Source of the DNA: Verrucomicrobiota bacterium
GTDB lineage: Bacteria; Verrucomicrobiota; Verrucomicrobiia; Verrucomicrobiales; Akkermansiaceae
Direction of reading: 5' to 3'
Assembly (NCBI GenBank): GCA_026397695.1
Contig: JAPLUJ010000549.1
Location: 1-6,212 of the forward strand
Length of the DNA: 6,212 bases
Notes under the pieces: model-generated
Databases searched by the model: none
What the model saw: only the letters and a program-made list of their open reading frames with translations
Told to the model about the DNA's origin: nothing
Translations under genes and position numbers: made by a program
In this document: piece after piece, positions 1 to 5,940 of the stretch
Layout of the letters: every line of letters starts with the position of its first letter
How positions within the stretch are numbered: position 1 is the first letter of the stretch

Positions 1-1931
1 ACTCCGTCGGGGTCGATGGGTTCGACCTGGGCGAGAATGGCGGAGATGTTGTTTTCGGCGCAGGCTTTGACGAGGGTCAGGACGGCGCTGCGCAACGCGC
101 GGGTGAAGGCCGGGCGATTGCGCGACAAGGGCACGGCGCGGTGCTCGGCGGCGGGTTTCTCCGGTGCGACCCTATAGTCCGGATTGCGGAGTTTTTCCCA
201 TTCGTCGAGCAGGCTGGAATCAACCCCGCGCAGGATGTCTTCGAAGAACGATTCCGCCTCGACGAGGTCAGTGGTCTTGGCGGCGGGCTGGACGGTCTGG
301 GAGAGCACCTTGTAAACATCTGATAGATGGCGTAGCAATACGGCTTCGCTGCGTTCCAGGCCGTAGGTTTTCACATAGTCCTCGAACGACTGCCAGTGCT
401 CGAACATCTCGCGGGCGATGGATTTCGGCCGCACGGTGGCGTCCTTCATCCACGGTCGCCGCGCGACGAAGGCGTTGTACGTGTCATAAATGAAATCCTT
501 GCCGGGCTTCGGCCAATCGACATCTTCTAACATCTCCATGCGCTTGTCGTATTCCACACCTTCATTTTTCAATTGGCCGATGAGTTCGCCCTTCAGGAGA
601 TCTACTTGCCGGCGCAGGATGACATCGGGGTTTTCGAGGATGGCTTCGATCAGCGAGAGCACGTTCAACGCGTAATCCGGCGACTCGCGGTCGAGTTGCG
701 GAATGGTATCTAACAGCCAGAGCCCGAGTGCATGGTTCATCGAGAAATCCTCCTCGAGTTCGATATTGAGGGCGACTTTGGCCGGGCGGCGGCGTTCGGC
801 CCGCGGGATGATGCGCAGGATATCGCCCTCGACGAGGCCGCGGAAGAGCTGGAAGGCACGGCGCATGAGTGCCTTCTTGCGCGTCGGCGGTTCGTGGCAT
901 GCCCGGATCAACTTGCGCATCACCGCACAACCGTCCTCGTGTTCACGGCTGAACGCGTTGAGGAGCATCGCATGCTGGATCTGGAAGCTGGACACGAGTT
1001 TTTCCGGCGGGGACTCTATCAGGCGGCGGAAGCTCTTTTCGTCCCAGTTCACGAAGCCGTTTTCCGGCGGTTTGCGTTTGACATAACTCTTTTTGCCGGA
1101 CGAGGCCGCCTTTTTTTCCAGGCGGAGGTTTTCGATCACGTGCTGCGGAGCCAGGGCCACGACCGTGCCGCTGGTATCGAATCCGCGGCGACCGGCGCGG
1201 CCGGCGATCTGTTTGAAATCACGCACGGCGAGCGTTCGGGTACTATTGCCGTCGTATTTGAAAAGCTGGGTGAACAGCACGGTGCGGATCGGCACGTTCA
1301 CGCCCACACCCAAAGTATCGGTGCCGCAGATGACCTTGAGCAACCCGCGCTGGGTGAGCATTTCCACCAGGACGCGGTACTTCGGCAGCAGGCCGGCGTG
1401 GTGGATGCCGATGCCATGGCGCAGCAACTTCGCGATCTCCTTGCCATAGGGGCTGCGGAAATTGGCATCCTGCAGGATGCCTGCGATGAGGTGTTTTTCC
1501 TGCTTGCTGCAGAAGTTGGAGCTCAGCAGGTTCTGCGCGGTGTTGGCGCACGCGAGCTGGGTGAAGTGGACCAGATAGATCGGCGCCTTGTCCGCCACGA
1601 CGAGTTCGGCCACCTTGTCTTCGAGCGCGGTTTCGCTATAATCAAACTCTAACGGTATGGGGCGCTGTTCGGATTTCACCAGCACCGTCGGGGCGCCGGT
1701 GAGCCGGGTGAGTGTTTCCTCGAAAAACGCGGTTTCCCCGAGGGTGGCGGACATCAGGAGAAAGCGGGCCTGCGGCAGGGTGAGCAACGGAACCTGCCAT
1801 GCGAAGCCGCGCTGCGCGTCCGAGTAATAGTGGAACTCGTCCATGATCACGTCGTCCACCCGCGCCCGTTGGCCCTCGCGCAGCGCGAGGTTGGCGAGGA
1901 TTTCCGCAGTGCAGCAGATGACCGGCGCGCG
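1..1931 (-). pseudogene. Ski2-like DEAD/DEAH-box helicase with DUF3516 C-terminal region, 3' portion (out of frame with its 5' part; runs off left edge)
   Basis: This is the larger part of a superfamily 2 RNA/DNA helicase; it stays open from 1931 to base 1, about 643 codons. Reading right to left, visible motifs are CCTAEILA, motif II as DEFH (1830-1841), motif III MSATLG (1737-1754), HHAGLLPKYR, motif V GTDTLGVGVNVP (1290-1325) and motif VI QIAGRAGRRG (1182-1211). These are hallmarks of the Ski2/Mtr4-like group. Further on, stretches such as DRESPDYALNVLSLIE and SLLDEWEKLRNPDY match what I recall of the bacterial DUF3516 helicases, which are about 830-860 residues long; roughly 80-100 residues should lie beyond the left edge. 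The frame is offset from the Walker A part at 1936. If expressed alone it could begin only at an internal codon such as the ATG at 1844, and would lack ATP-binding motif I. Family assignment is firm; the broken state assumes the sequence is correct. Confidence 0.88.
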
Positions 1932-2254
1932 CGCCCTAACAGTTGGCAGAGCCCGAGAAACTTCTCGTTCGCCAGCGCTTTGATGGGTACCGTGTAATAC
2001 GAGCGTCGGCGCTGGCAGATCGCCTTGAAATGAAGGGCCAGCGCAACCAATGATTTTCCCGAACCGGTCGGGGTGTTGAGGATGACGTTGTGGCCGGAAA
2101 AAAGTTCGAGAACCGCCTGCTCCTGGTGGGCGTATGGCTCGATGTTTGTCTCGATCAGCCAGTCGAGGAACACACCCAATATCTCGTCGGTGGACGAACG
2201 ATCAGTGAGCTTGGCGGGATCAAGGGGGTACATGAGATGTGAGTGGTCAGTCAT
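1847..2254 (-). pseudogene. Ski2-like helicase, 5' fragment carrying Walker A; frameshifted after residue 107
   Basis: This is the N-terminal part of the same helicase. It shows a Q-motif-like segment (EPYAHQEQAVLELFSG), Walker A TPTGSGKS (2051-2074) and motif Ia in TVPIKALANEK. After KFLGLCQLLG the frame is lost, and 28 unrelated residues follow before a stop at 1847. In the family this point is followed by a stretch like 'DNVGMLTGDASVN' leading to APxICCTAE; here the APVICC sequence appears in another frame with only 5 nt between. The longest start, ATG 2254, lies inside a 7-bp tandem repeat. ATG 2233, opening MYPLDPAKLTD, is the likelier biological start. No Shine-Dalgarno sequence is visible before either. 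As it stands the product would be a 128-135 residue remnant that binds at most nucleotide and has no helicase activity. Confidence 0.8.
1924..1935. repeat. 12-bp perfect GC palindrome at the helicase frame break
   Basis: The sequence ggcgcgcgcgcc is its own reverse complement and lies exactly where the helicase reading frame jumps. Such alternating GC tracts can favour slippage or deletion in vivo, and can also cause sequencing or assembly errors. It is therefore the probable mechanistic site of the lesion, whichever explanation is right. Confidence 0.75.
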
Positions 2255-2336
2255 CAGTCATCAGTCATCAGTCATGGGGCGCGGGTCATGGGTATTTACT
2301 GATGACGGATGGCCGATGACCGCTGACTGATCACTC
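2241..2336. repeat. 35-bp imperfect inverted repeat built of 7-bp units (intergenic palindromic element)
   Basis: The left arm (2241-2275) contains four head-to-tail copies of cagtcat, at 2248-2275. The right arm (2302-2336) is a degenerate 7-bp series in the opposite orientation, with ctgatga, cggatgg, ccgatga, ccgctga and ctgatca at 2299-2333. Aligning the left arm to the reverse complement of the right gives 29 of 35 identical positions, with a 26-nt loop. The element fills the whole gap between two minus-strand genes: the upstream gene's stop codon lies in the right arm and one possible helicase start in the left arm. Similar 'gatgactgat' spacer arrays occur in several environmental bacterial phyla, to my recollection. 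In RNA it would form a long stem just before the helicase start; there is no U-tract to make it a classical terminator. Confidence 0.85.
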
Positions 2337-2999
2337 CCGGTCGGCGACGAACAGCGTGTGGGTGAAACGTTTCGCCTGCGGGTAGGCCTTGGCCCCGATG
2401 CACTCGACCTTCTTGAAAACCCTGGCAAGGGATTTCGCGAACTCCGGGGCACGGTTGGCGGACCAGAAAACCACCCGGCCTCCGGGATGCAGTGCGGCGC
2501 GGGTGCGGGCCAGGCCAGCCGCATCGTAGAGCCTGGCGTTGCCCTTTTGGACCAGCGGATCGGGGCTGTTATCCACATCTAGCAGAATCGCGTGGTAACG
2601 GTCCCTGCCGCAGCCCCCGATGAGTTCGCAGACATCACGCGTGTGGACCCTCACCCGCGGGTCATCCAGCAGACGTCCGTTGACTTCCGTTAGAAACTCA
2701 CGGTTCCATGCCACGACTTCCCGCAGCAGTTCCGCGACATCGACCACGGCATCCGGTGGGCAGAGGGCGAGCACGCGGCGCAGCGTGAAGCCGAAGCCGA
2801 GTCCGCCGATGAGCACGCGCGGCTTGGGCGGCAGTGCGGCGCATGCGAGTTCCGCCATCTGCTGCTCCGACGCGGCGGCGGTGGTGCTCATCAACGGCAC
2901 ACCGCCGATTTTCAGGAAATGCTGGCCGTCGTGCTGCTGGAGTACCAGCAGATTGCCGTCGGGTGTGCGGCAGGAGGCGAGCGTGGTGGTGGTTTTCAT
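2331..2999 (-). CDS. Spermidine-synthase-like protein (class I methyltransferase fold)
   Basis: This 222-residue protein has the Rossmann-like core of the spermidine synthase/methyltransferase superfamily. It shows a glycine-rich motif I (LIGGLGFGFTLRRVL), an acidic end of strand 2 (VVDVAELLREVVAWNREFL), DPRVRVHTRDV, and the YHAILLDVDNSPD strand-4 motif, followed by LHPGGRVVFWSAN and a C-terminal HTLFVADRE. These match the small family usually annotated as spermidine synthase or spermine synthase-like. Whether it transfers aminopropyl groups or is a methyltransferase cannot be read from the sequence. The ATG at 2999 (MKTTTTLASC) is chosen over the in-frame ATG at 3047, because the 16 extra residues look non-conserved and run towards the tRNA. 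The stop codon lies within the palindromic repeat shared with the helicase gene; the two could be co-transcribed. Confidence 0.85.
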   Translation of the reverse strand: MKTTTTLASCRTPDGNLLVLQQHDGQHFLKIGGVPLMSTTAAASEQQMAELACAALPPKPRVLIGGLGFGFTLRRVLALCPPDAVVDVAELLREVVAWNREFLTEVNGRLLDDPRVRVHTRDVCELIGGCGRDRYHAILLDVDNSPDPLVQKGNARLYDAAGLARTRAALHPGGRVVFWSANRAPEFAKSLARVFKKVECIGAKAYPQAKRFTHTLFVADRE

Positions 3000-3118
3000 G
3001 CGAAAAGCGCTTCCGTATCGCCCGTCAGGCAACCACTGTCCACGCAAAATTCACGATCCTTGTCCTTGCCAAGTCGTAAGATGCCGGGTAGGGATCGGGT
3101 CCGCCGCGCAAGGCGACT
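3000..3118. other. Divergent intergenic region between the spermidine-synthase-like gene and tRNA-Arg
   Basis: This 119-bp stretch must hold the promoters of the minus-strand spermidine-synthase-like gene and the plus-strand tRNA. No protein-coding signal is convincing on either strand; the in-frame upstream extension of the minus gene looks like run-through. A candidate tRNA promoter is listed separately. Confidence 0.5.
3066..3094 (+). promoter_or_regulatory. Candidate sigma70-type promoter for tRNA-Arg
   Basis: A -35 box TTGCCA (3066-3071, five of six to consensus) is followed after 17 bp by TAGGGA (3089-3094), a weak -10. The segment from there to the tRNA is very GC-rich, as is usual for stringently controlled stable-RNA promoters. 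Transcription would begin near 3101, some 18 nt before the tRNA. The -10 match is poor, so this is tentative. Confidence 0.3.
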
Positions 3119-3190
3119 GGTCCCGTGGTCCAATGGATAGGACGATGGCCTCCGAAGCCGTAGGTGCAGGTTCGATTCCTGCCGGGATCA
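3119..3190 (+). tRNA. tRNA-Arg (anticodon CCG)
   Basis: The 72-nt sequence folds as a complete cloverleaf. The acceptor stem is GGTCCCG (3119-3125) with CGGGATC (3183-3189), including one G-T pair; the discriminator is A3190. The D stem is GTCC/GGAC with loop AATGGATA. The anticodon stem is ATGGC/GCCGT with loop CTCCGAA, placing anticodon CCG at 3152-3154, which reads the arginine codon CGG. The T stem is GCAGG/CCTGC around TTCGATT. The 3' CCA is not encoded (CCCC follows), so it must be added by nucleotidyltransferase. It lies alone and opposite in strand to its neighbours, and its 3' end borders a region that looks like an integration scar. Confidence 0.97.
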
Positions 3191-3391
3191 CCCCTTGAAA
3201 TCACTGGTTTTTCATTGTAAATAAAGGAGTTAAGAAGAAACTCCAGCGTTTGTCGAGTTGCACCGAACTGCACCAAAATGTGCCGAAATGCGGGTCTAAA
3301 GAGCAACAAAGAGCAACACCCCCCATTTCCTTCACCCACCCGTAACAAGTTACAACGCTCCTTCGGGCACGCATCACCGGGGTCTTGGGCT
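3191..3391. other. Gene-free region downstream of tRNA-Arg, possible integration scar
   Basis: About 200 bp with no convincing coding frame on either strand. It is visibly lower in GC than its surroundings, particularly 3195-3260. It holds a small hairpin (ggagtt 3226-3231 with aactcc 3239-3244, no T-tract), a 10-bp periodic repeat tract (3261-3320) and a short inverted repeat, gtaac (3342-3346) with gttac (3349-3353). Its position between a tRNA 3' end and a truncated gene suggests the remains of an att site or a decayed element, but no integrase frame survives. Confidence 0.4.
3261..3320 (+). repeat. 10-bp periodic direct repeats next to the tRNA
   Basis: Read in steps of ten, the sequence gives caccgaactg, caccaaaatg, tgccgaaatg, cgggtctaaa, gagcaacaaa, gagcaacacc. 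The first three are near copies of one unit. The ten-mer aaagagcaac occurs twice in perfect tandem (3298-3307, 3308-3317). Helical-turn-spaced short direct repeats near a tRNA 3' end recall arm-type binding sites of tyrosine recombinases; this interpretation is a guess. Confidence 0.5.
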
Positions 3392-3586
3392 TCATAACGC
3401 ATCCGGCTCGCGATATTTACTGGCGCAGAGACGGGCGTTGATGGGCCGATCTCCCTTGAGTATCCCAACCTTCACCGGGTCGAGCAACGGCGCGAGAATC
3501 TGCCTGGCTATTTCATCCGGCGTCTCCGGTGCCGCGCTGAGTGGCATCACCATTGCGGTGGCGAGGGCTAGCAGACGAAAGAGCAT
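3392..3586 (-). pseudogene. Truncated gene for a secreted protein (N-terminal 64 residues remain)
   Basis: The frame begins with a clear signal peptide: MLFR, a hydrophobic run of about a dozen residues, then a likely cleavage after PLSA before APETP. A helical, conserved-looking segment follows (DEIARQILAPLLDPVKVGILKGDRP). I recall this kind of 'LLDPxKVxxLKGDRPxNxRL' segment at the start of longer bacterial proteins, possibly with an HNH-type domain further on, but cannot verify that. After NARL the sequence loses any family character (CASKYREPDAL) and stops at once, so the distal part seems to have been replaced by the DNA lying next to the tRNA. A genuine 64-residue secreted peptide is the alternative. 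Confidence 0.5.
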
Positions 3587-3771
3587 GGCGGCATGATGGA
3601 TGATCGTTGGCGATGGGAAAGACGAAACCGGATCGACATCACGCCCGGCCCAGCCAACAATCCGACAGACGATGACGCCTATCGAACAGCGCCTGCAAGC
3701 CGCTAGCCAACCCCTTTAAATCCGTCTCGCCGGTCACCATTCTGGATTGCTTGACGGTGTTTTTTTGCGTT
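3587..3771. other. Intergenic region between the three-gene cluster and the truncated secreted-protein gene
   Basis: No gene is supported here. A 37-codon plus-strand frame (3593-3706, starting MMDDRWRWERR) and a minus-strand frame from ATG 3740 (MVTGETDLKG) are open but show no ribosome binding site or recognisable domain. A plus-strand T7 run lies at 3760-3766, but no stable hairpin precedes it, so no terminator is called for the minus-strand operon. Confidence 0.4.
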
Positions 3772-3963
3772 CTAACCTCTCCCGTGTCTGAGCACCGCGC
3801 CCAGACCCCGCGCCTTTTTCGGCACCAGCTCGTCAAGCGTCACGCCCAGCACCCTGGCCAGCACCACGGCTTGCTGCCTGGATATCATTGGAGAAGTTCG
3901 CTGACCGTCATTATTGTATTCGAAATGAACCCCATAGAACCGTGCGATCGCATCGGAAGTCAT
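3772..3963 (-). CDS. 63-residue protein resembling part of an XRE-type helix-turn-helix domain
   Basis: The ATG at 3963 overlaps the TGA of the TPR gene in an ATGA, a typical translational-coupling arrangement, so this start is preferred to the ATG at 3984 inside the TPR gene. The segment YNNDGQRTSP...ISRQQAVVLARVLGVTLDELVPKK resembles the end of an XRE (Cro/C1) domain: 'YENGxRxP' at the end of the recognition region, then the closing helices 'LARxLGVxLDEL'. The first one or two helices of a normal 55-60 residue XRE domain are shortened or missing, and a basic tail follows. It may be a mini-regulator working with the two coupled genes, or the leftover of a larger regulator. No SD sequence is seen at a useful distance. 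HTH assignment is moderate, DNA binding unproven. Confidence 0.5.
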   Translation of the reverse strand: MTSDAIARFYGVHFEYNNDGQRTSPMISRQQAVVLARVLGVTLDELVPKKARGLGAVLRHGRG

Positions 3964-5042
3964 GGATTGCCGTGGAGCCGGCACGCTTCCGCATACTCGG
4001 CGGAAATGTCCAAGCCGAGATCGACCGAGGGATCGATCATCTTGAGTCCGACGAATTCGATGCAGAGCAGATGGAGCCCGGAGAATTTTCCAGGCAGGGT
4101 GCGGAGCGTGTGTTTCGCAACAGGGTTGTTCACCGAAAGCCCCTTGGTGCCCAGCATCGCGATTTCAACCGTGATCCGCTGGACCTCGTCCTTGGACATC
4201 CCATCAAACAGCCGCAGGGCCTCGCCGCAGAAGGACACGACATCGGGCCGCAACCCGCCACCGGCTTTGCGGAAACCAAGTCCCGTAATCCGGTTGCGCC
4301 CCAGTTCCGCCAGTTCGCTGAAACGGCCGCCGGGATCAAGTTGCATGACCTGGGTGTAGGCGGTGTTCGCCACCTCAGTCTCCCCCGACTGTTCGAGGTT
4401 CATGGCGAGGTTGAGCCATGCCTGGGCGTCGGAGGGCAAGAGCACGACCGCCGCCTTGAGATGGTCACGGGCCTCGGCGAGCTGTCCGGTCTGTGAAAGT
4501 GCCGCGCCAAGGTTCTTGCGGGCGAATGCATCCTGCGGGTCGCTGGTCACCGCCTCGCGGAATGAATGGATGGCCCCGTCCCACTGACCGGAACGTGCCT
4601 GTGCCACGCCAAGGGCCACCCACGCACCGGGATATTCCGGAGCGATGGCGACGAGTCGCAGCAACAATTCCAGAGCCTCGCCGGTTTGATCCCGGTCACC
4701 CAGCCCCATGCCCAGATTGAACAGCGCCGCCGCATCTTCCGGATTGCGCTTCAGCGCCAGTTTCAGGAGGGCGATGCCTTGGTCGTAATCGCCATGTTTG
4801 AGAAAATTGCCGCCCTGCTCTGCCAGCGGTTCGGCTTCTGACGTTTCCTTCCAGCGGATGATGACCCGGTCGCTGGAAACCGCGACTTCCGCGGCCCCGC
4901 CGTGCCCGGCGAACTGCTCAATCAAATGCTCCCTAACCGCCTGTAGGAAGTCGTCGCCCTGCAAGTCGCGCTGGGCTTCGGGCAGTTGGCTGCGGTCGAA
5001 TTCCGCGAGCGCAAACTGGATATCATGGGGAGAGGCCGGCAT
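3960..5042 (-). CDS. Tetratricopeptide-repeat protein with conserved-looking C-terminal module
   Basis: This 360-residue soluble protein has no signal peptide or membrane segment. Residues 1-66 form a small N-terminal region. About five TPR units follow at roughly 70-101, 104-135, 138-169, 172-203 and 206-237, recognisable from W/L-L-G-Y/F-A-P spacing and endings such as LKRNPEDAAA, VAIAPEYPGA and VVLLPSDAQA. The C-terminal part (about 265-352) is not TPR; it contains LFDGMSKDEVQRITVEIAMLG, SLPG-like LRTLPGKFSGLHLL and LGLDISAEYAEA. I recall this module as recurrent in bacterial TPR proteins of unknown function. TPRs mediate protein-protein contacts, so a scaffold or sensor role is plausible. 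Its ATG shares one base with the upstream gene's stop (TGATG) and its TGA overlaps the next gene's ATG, indicating co-translation of three genes. Confidence 0.88.
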   Translation of the reverse strand: MPASPHDIQFALAEFDRSQLPEAQRDLQGDDFLQAVREHLIEQFAGHGGAAEVAVSSDRVIIRWKETSEAEPLAEQGGNFLKHGDYDQGIALLKLALKRNPEDAAALFNLGMGLGDRDQTGEALELLLRLVAIAPEYPGAWVALGVAQARSGQWDGAIHSFREAVTSDPQDAFARKNLGAALSQTGQLAEARDHLKAAVVLLPSDAQAWLNLAMNLEQSGETEVANTAYTQVMQLDPGGRFSELAELGRNRITGLGFRKAGGGLRPDVVSFCGEALRLFDGMSKDEVQRITVEIAMLGTKGLSVNNPVAKHTLRTLPGKFSGLHLLCIEFVGLKMIDPSVDLGLDISAEYAEACRLHGNP

Positions 5043-5785
5043 CAGTCGATGGAATAGAGGTTGAAATGGAAGACGCCTGTTAGTCCGAGCGAGTCCGCCC
5101 AGCCTTCGATCAACGTCCGATCACTCGCAGGCTCGTCGGGGATTTCCTCAAGGATAGTCCGCAGCTCGGTCGCCTTGGCCCGGTAGCCCATCGCCGCGAA
5201 CGGAATCCCGAGCCGTGGTTCCCGCAGCACCTCACCCCACATCGTGGCGTAGAGCGCGTTCATCGACGAGTTGACGTCCACCAACGGTTTGGGAAACTTC
5301 TGCCGGATCTCCGGTGCCAACGCCCGCTCGTTGACCGCCAGTTGCGTGCGGATTTCCGCTTCCTGCTGCTGGCGCAGGCCGGGCATGTTTTTCCAGATCC
5401 AGTCATCCACCCGGCACCCGATGGAATAGGTCCGGAGTTGGGTCACGATCTGGTCGATCATCGCTCTGGCAAAAGTGTCCTGGAATACGCCGAGTCCCAT
5501 GGCCTTGATCCCGGCGTCCTGCTCGGTGGCGATGGCGGCGAGGTCCCAGCGTTCGGCGACCGGGCACGAGAACAGCCGGACCAGAAACAGTAACTGGCTC
5601 GCTACCAGGTAATCGACTGAAGGAGCGCCCGGTTTGAAGCGCACCAGATGGGCGGGTGCGCCGTTCCGCGCCGGAATAACGGTGGCCCTGACCTTGATGC
5701 CCGGTTCCTCCGCCACATGAACCGGCCGGCACGAAAGTTGCTCGACCTGCTGGATCAGTAGCTGGACTTCAAGGGCGTAGGACAT
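5042..5785 (-). CDS. Protein of unknown function resembling an IrrE/ImmA-like peptidase without the catalytic motif
   Basis: A 247-residue soluble protein and the first gene of a coupled trio. The N-terminal half has GAPAHLVRFKPGAPSVDYLVASQLLFLVRLF (residues 42-72) at the position where IrrE/ImmA (M78-like) domains have their 'AHExxH' helix. Here the helix reads DYLVASQLLFLVRLF with no HExxH, so zinc-dependent proteolysis is not expected. The second half (RTYSIGCRVDDWIWKNMPGLRQQQ, residues 118-141, then PLVDVNSSMNALYA, 167-180) recalls family members I remember, with 'L-P-x-D-x-x-I' and 'x-MNAAYA' stretches. This link is weak and from memory. The start at 5785 (MSYALEVQLL) is chosen because the in-frame extension up to 6094 is arginine- and proline-rich and overlaps the divergent gene; ATG 5845 is a possible alternative. 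A gene is near certain; its function is not. Confidence 0.8.
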   Translation of the reverse strand: MSYALEVQLLIQQVEQLSCRPVHVAEEPGIKVRATVIPARNGAPAHLVRFKPGAPSVDYLVASQLLFLVRLFSCPVAERWDLAAIATEQDAGIKAMGLGVFQDTFARAMIDQIVTQLRTYSIGCRVDDWIWKNMPGLRQQQEAEIRTQLAVNERALAPEIRQKFPKPLVDVNSSMNALYATMWGEVLREPRLGIPFAAMGYRAKATELRTILEEIPDEPASDRTLIEGWADSLGLTGVFHFNLYSID

Positions 5786-5940
5786 GATTTCGGAATCGTT
5801 GATCGGAAGATGCGGCTGCAAACCCGGCCCCGAAGGCTGACACATCACCCGCTGGCAGGCAAGCACGCCGTGATACGTGGGAACGTCACTGGTGCCCGGA
5901 TTGTCTCGCCAAGCCGCGTGACGGTTAGTAGTTTTTCCGC
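5786..5940. promoter_or_regulatory. Divergent control region with repeated GTGAC motifs
   Basis: This 155-bp gap separates the minus-strand trio from the plus-strand gene and should contain both promoters. A 9-bp direct repeat CCGCGTGAC occurs at 5914-5922 and 5937-5945, the second copy covering the GTG start. A further inverted copy, CGTCAC, lies at 5884-5889, facing GTGACG at 5918-5923. Such spacing could serve a regulator, perhaps the HTH protein of the trio. No good sigma70 boxes were found. Confidence 0.35.

Noticed and set aside
732..1652. 306-codon plus-strand open frame across the helicase gene
   Set aside because: It lies antisense to helicase motifs II-VI, which are unmistakable on the minus strand; its openness is a by-product of GC-rich codon use.
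2248..2333. 7-bp repeats as a CRISPR array
   Set aside because: Units are contiguous without spacers and only 7 bp long; this is a tandem/inverted repeat, with no cas genes nearby.
3226..3244. Hairpin ggagtt...aactcc as the tRNA terminator
   Set aside because: The stem is only six pairs, AT-containing, and no T-tract follows.
3025..3468. Minus-strand frame of 147 codons with a PGRNRTCT stretch
   Set aside because: It reads through the antisense of the tRNA-Arg; the PGRNRTCT-like string is the usual translation artefact of tRNA T-arms.
3593..3706. 37-codon plus-strand frame starting MMDDRWRWERR
   Set aside because: No ribosome binding site, no recognisable domain, and too short to distinguish from chance.
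3751..3778. TTGACG, 16 bp, TAACCT as a plus-strand promoter
   Set aside because: The -10 is poor and no plus-strand gene follows; it points into the coupled minus-strand operon.
527..5930. GTTAG pentamer seen about nine times in both strands
   Set aside because: Nine copies is about what base composition predicts for this length, and no spacing or orientation pattern is present.
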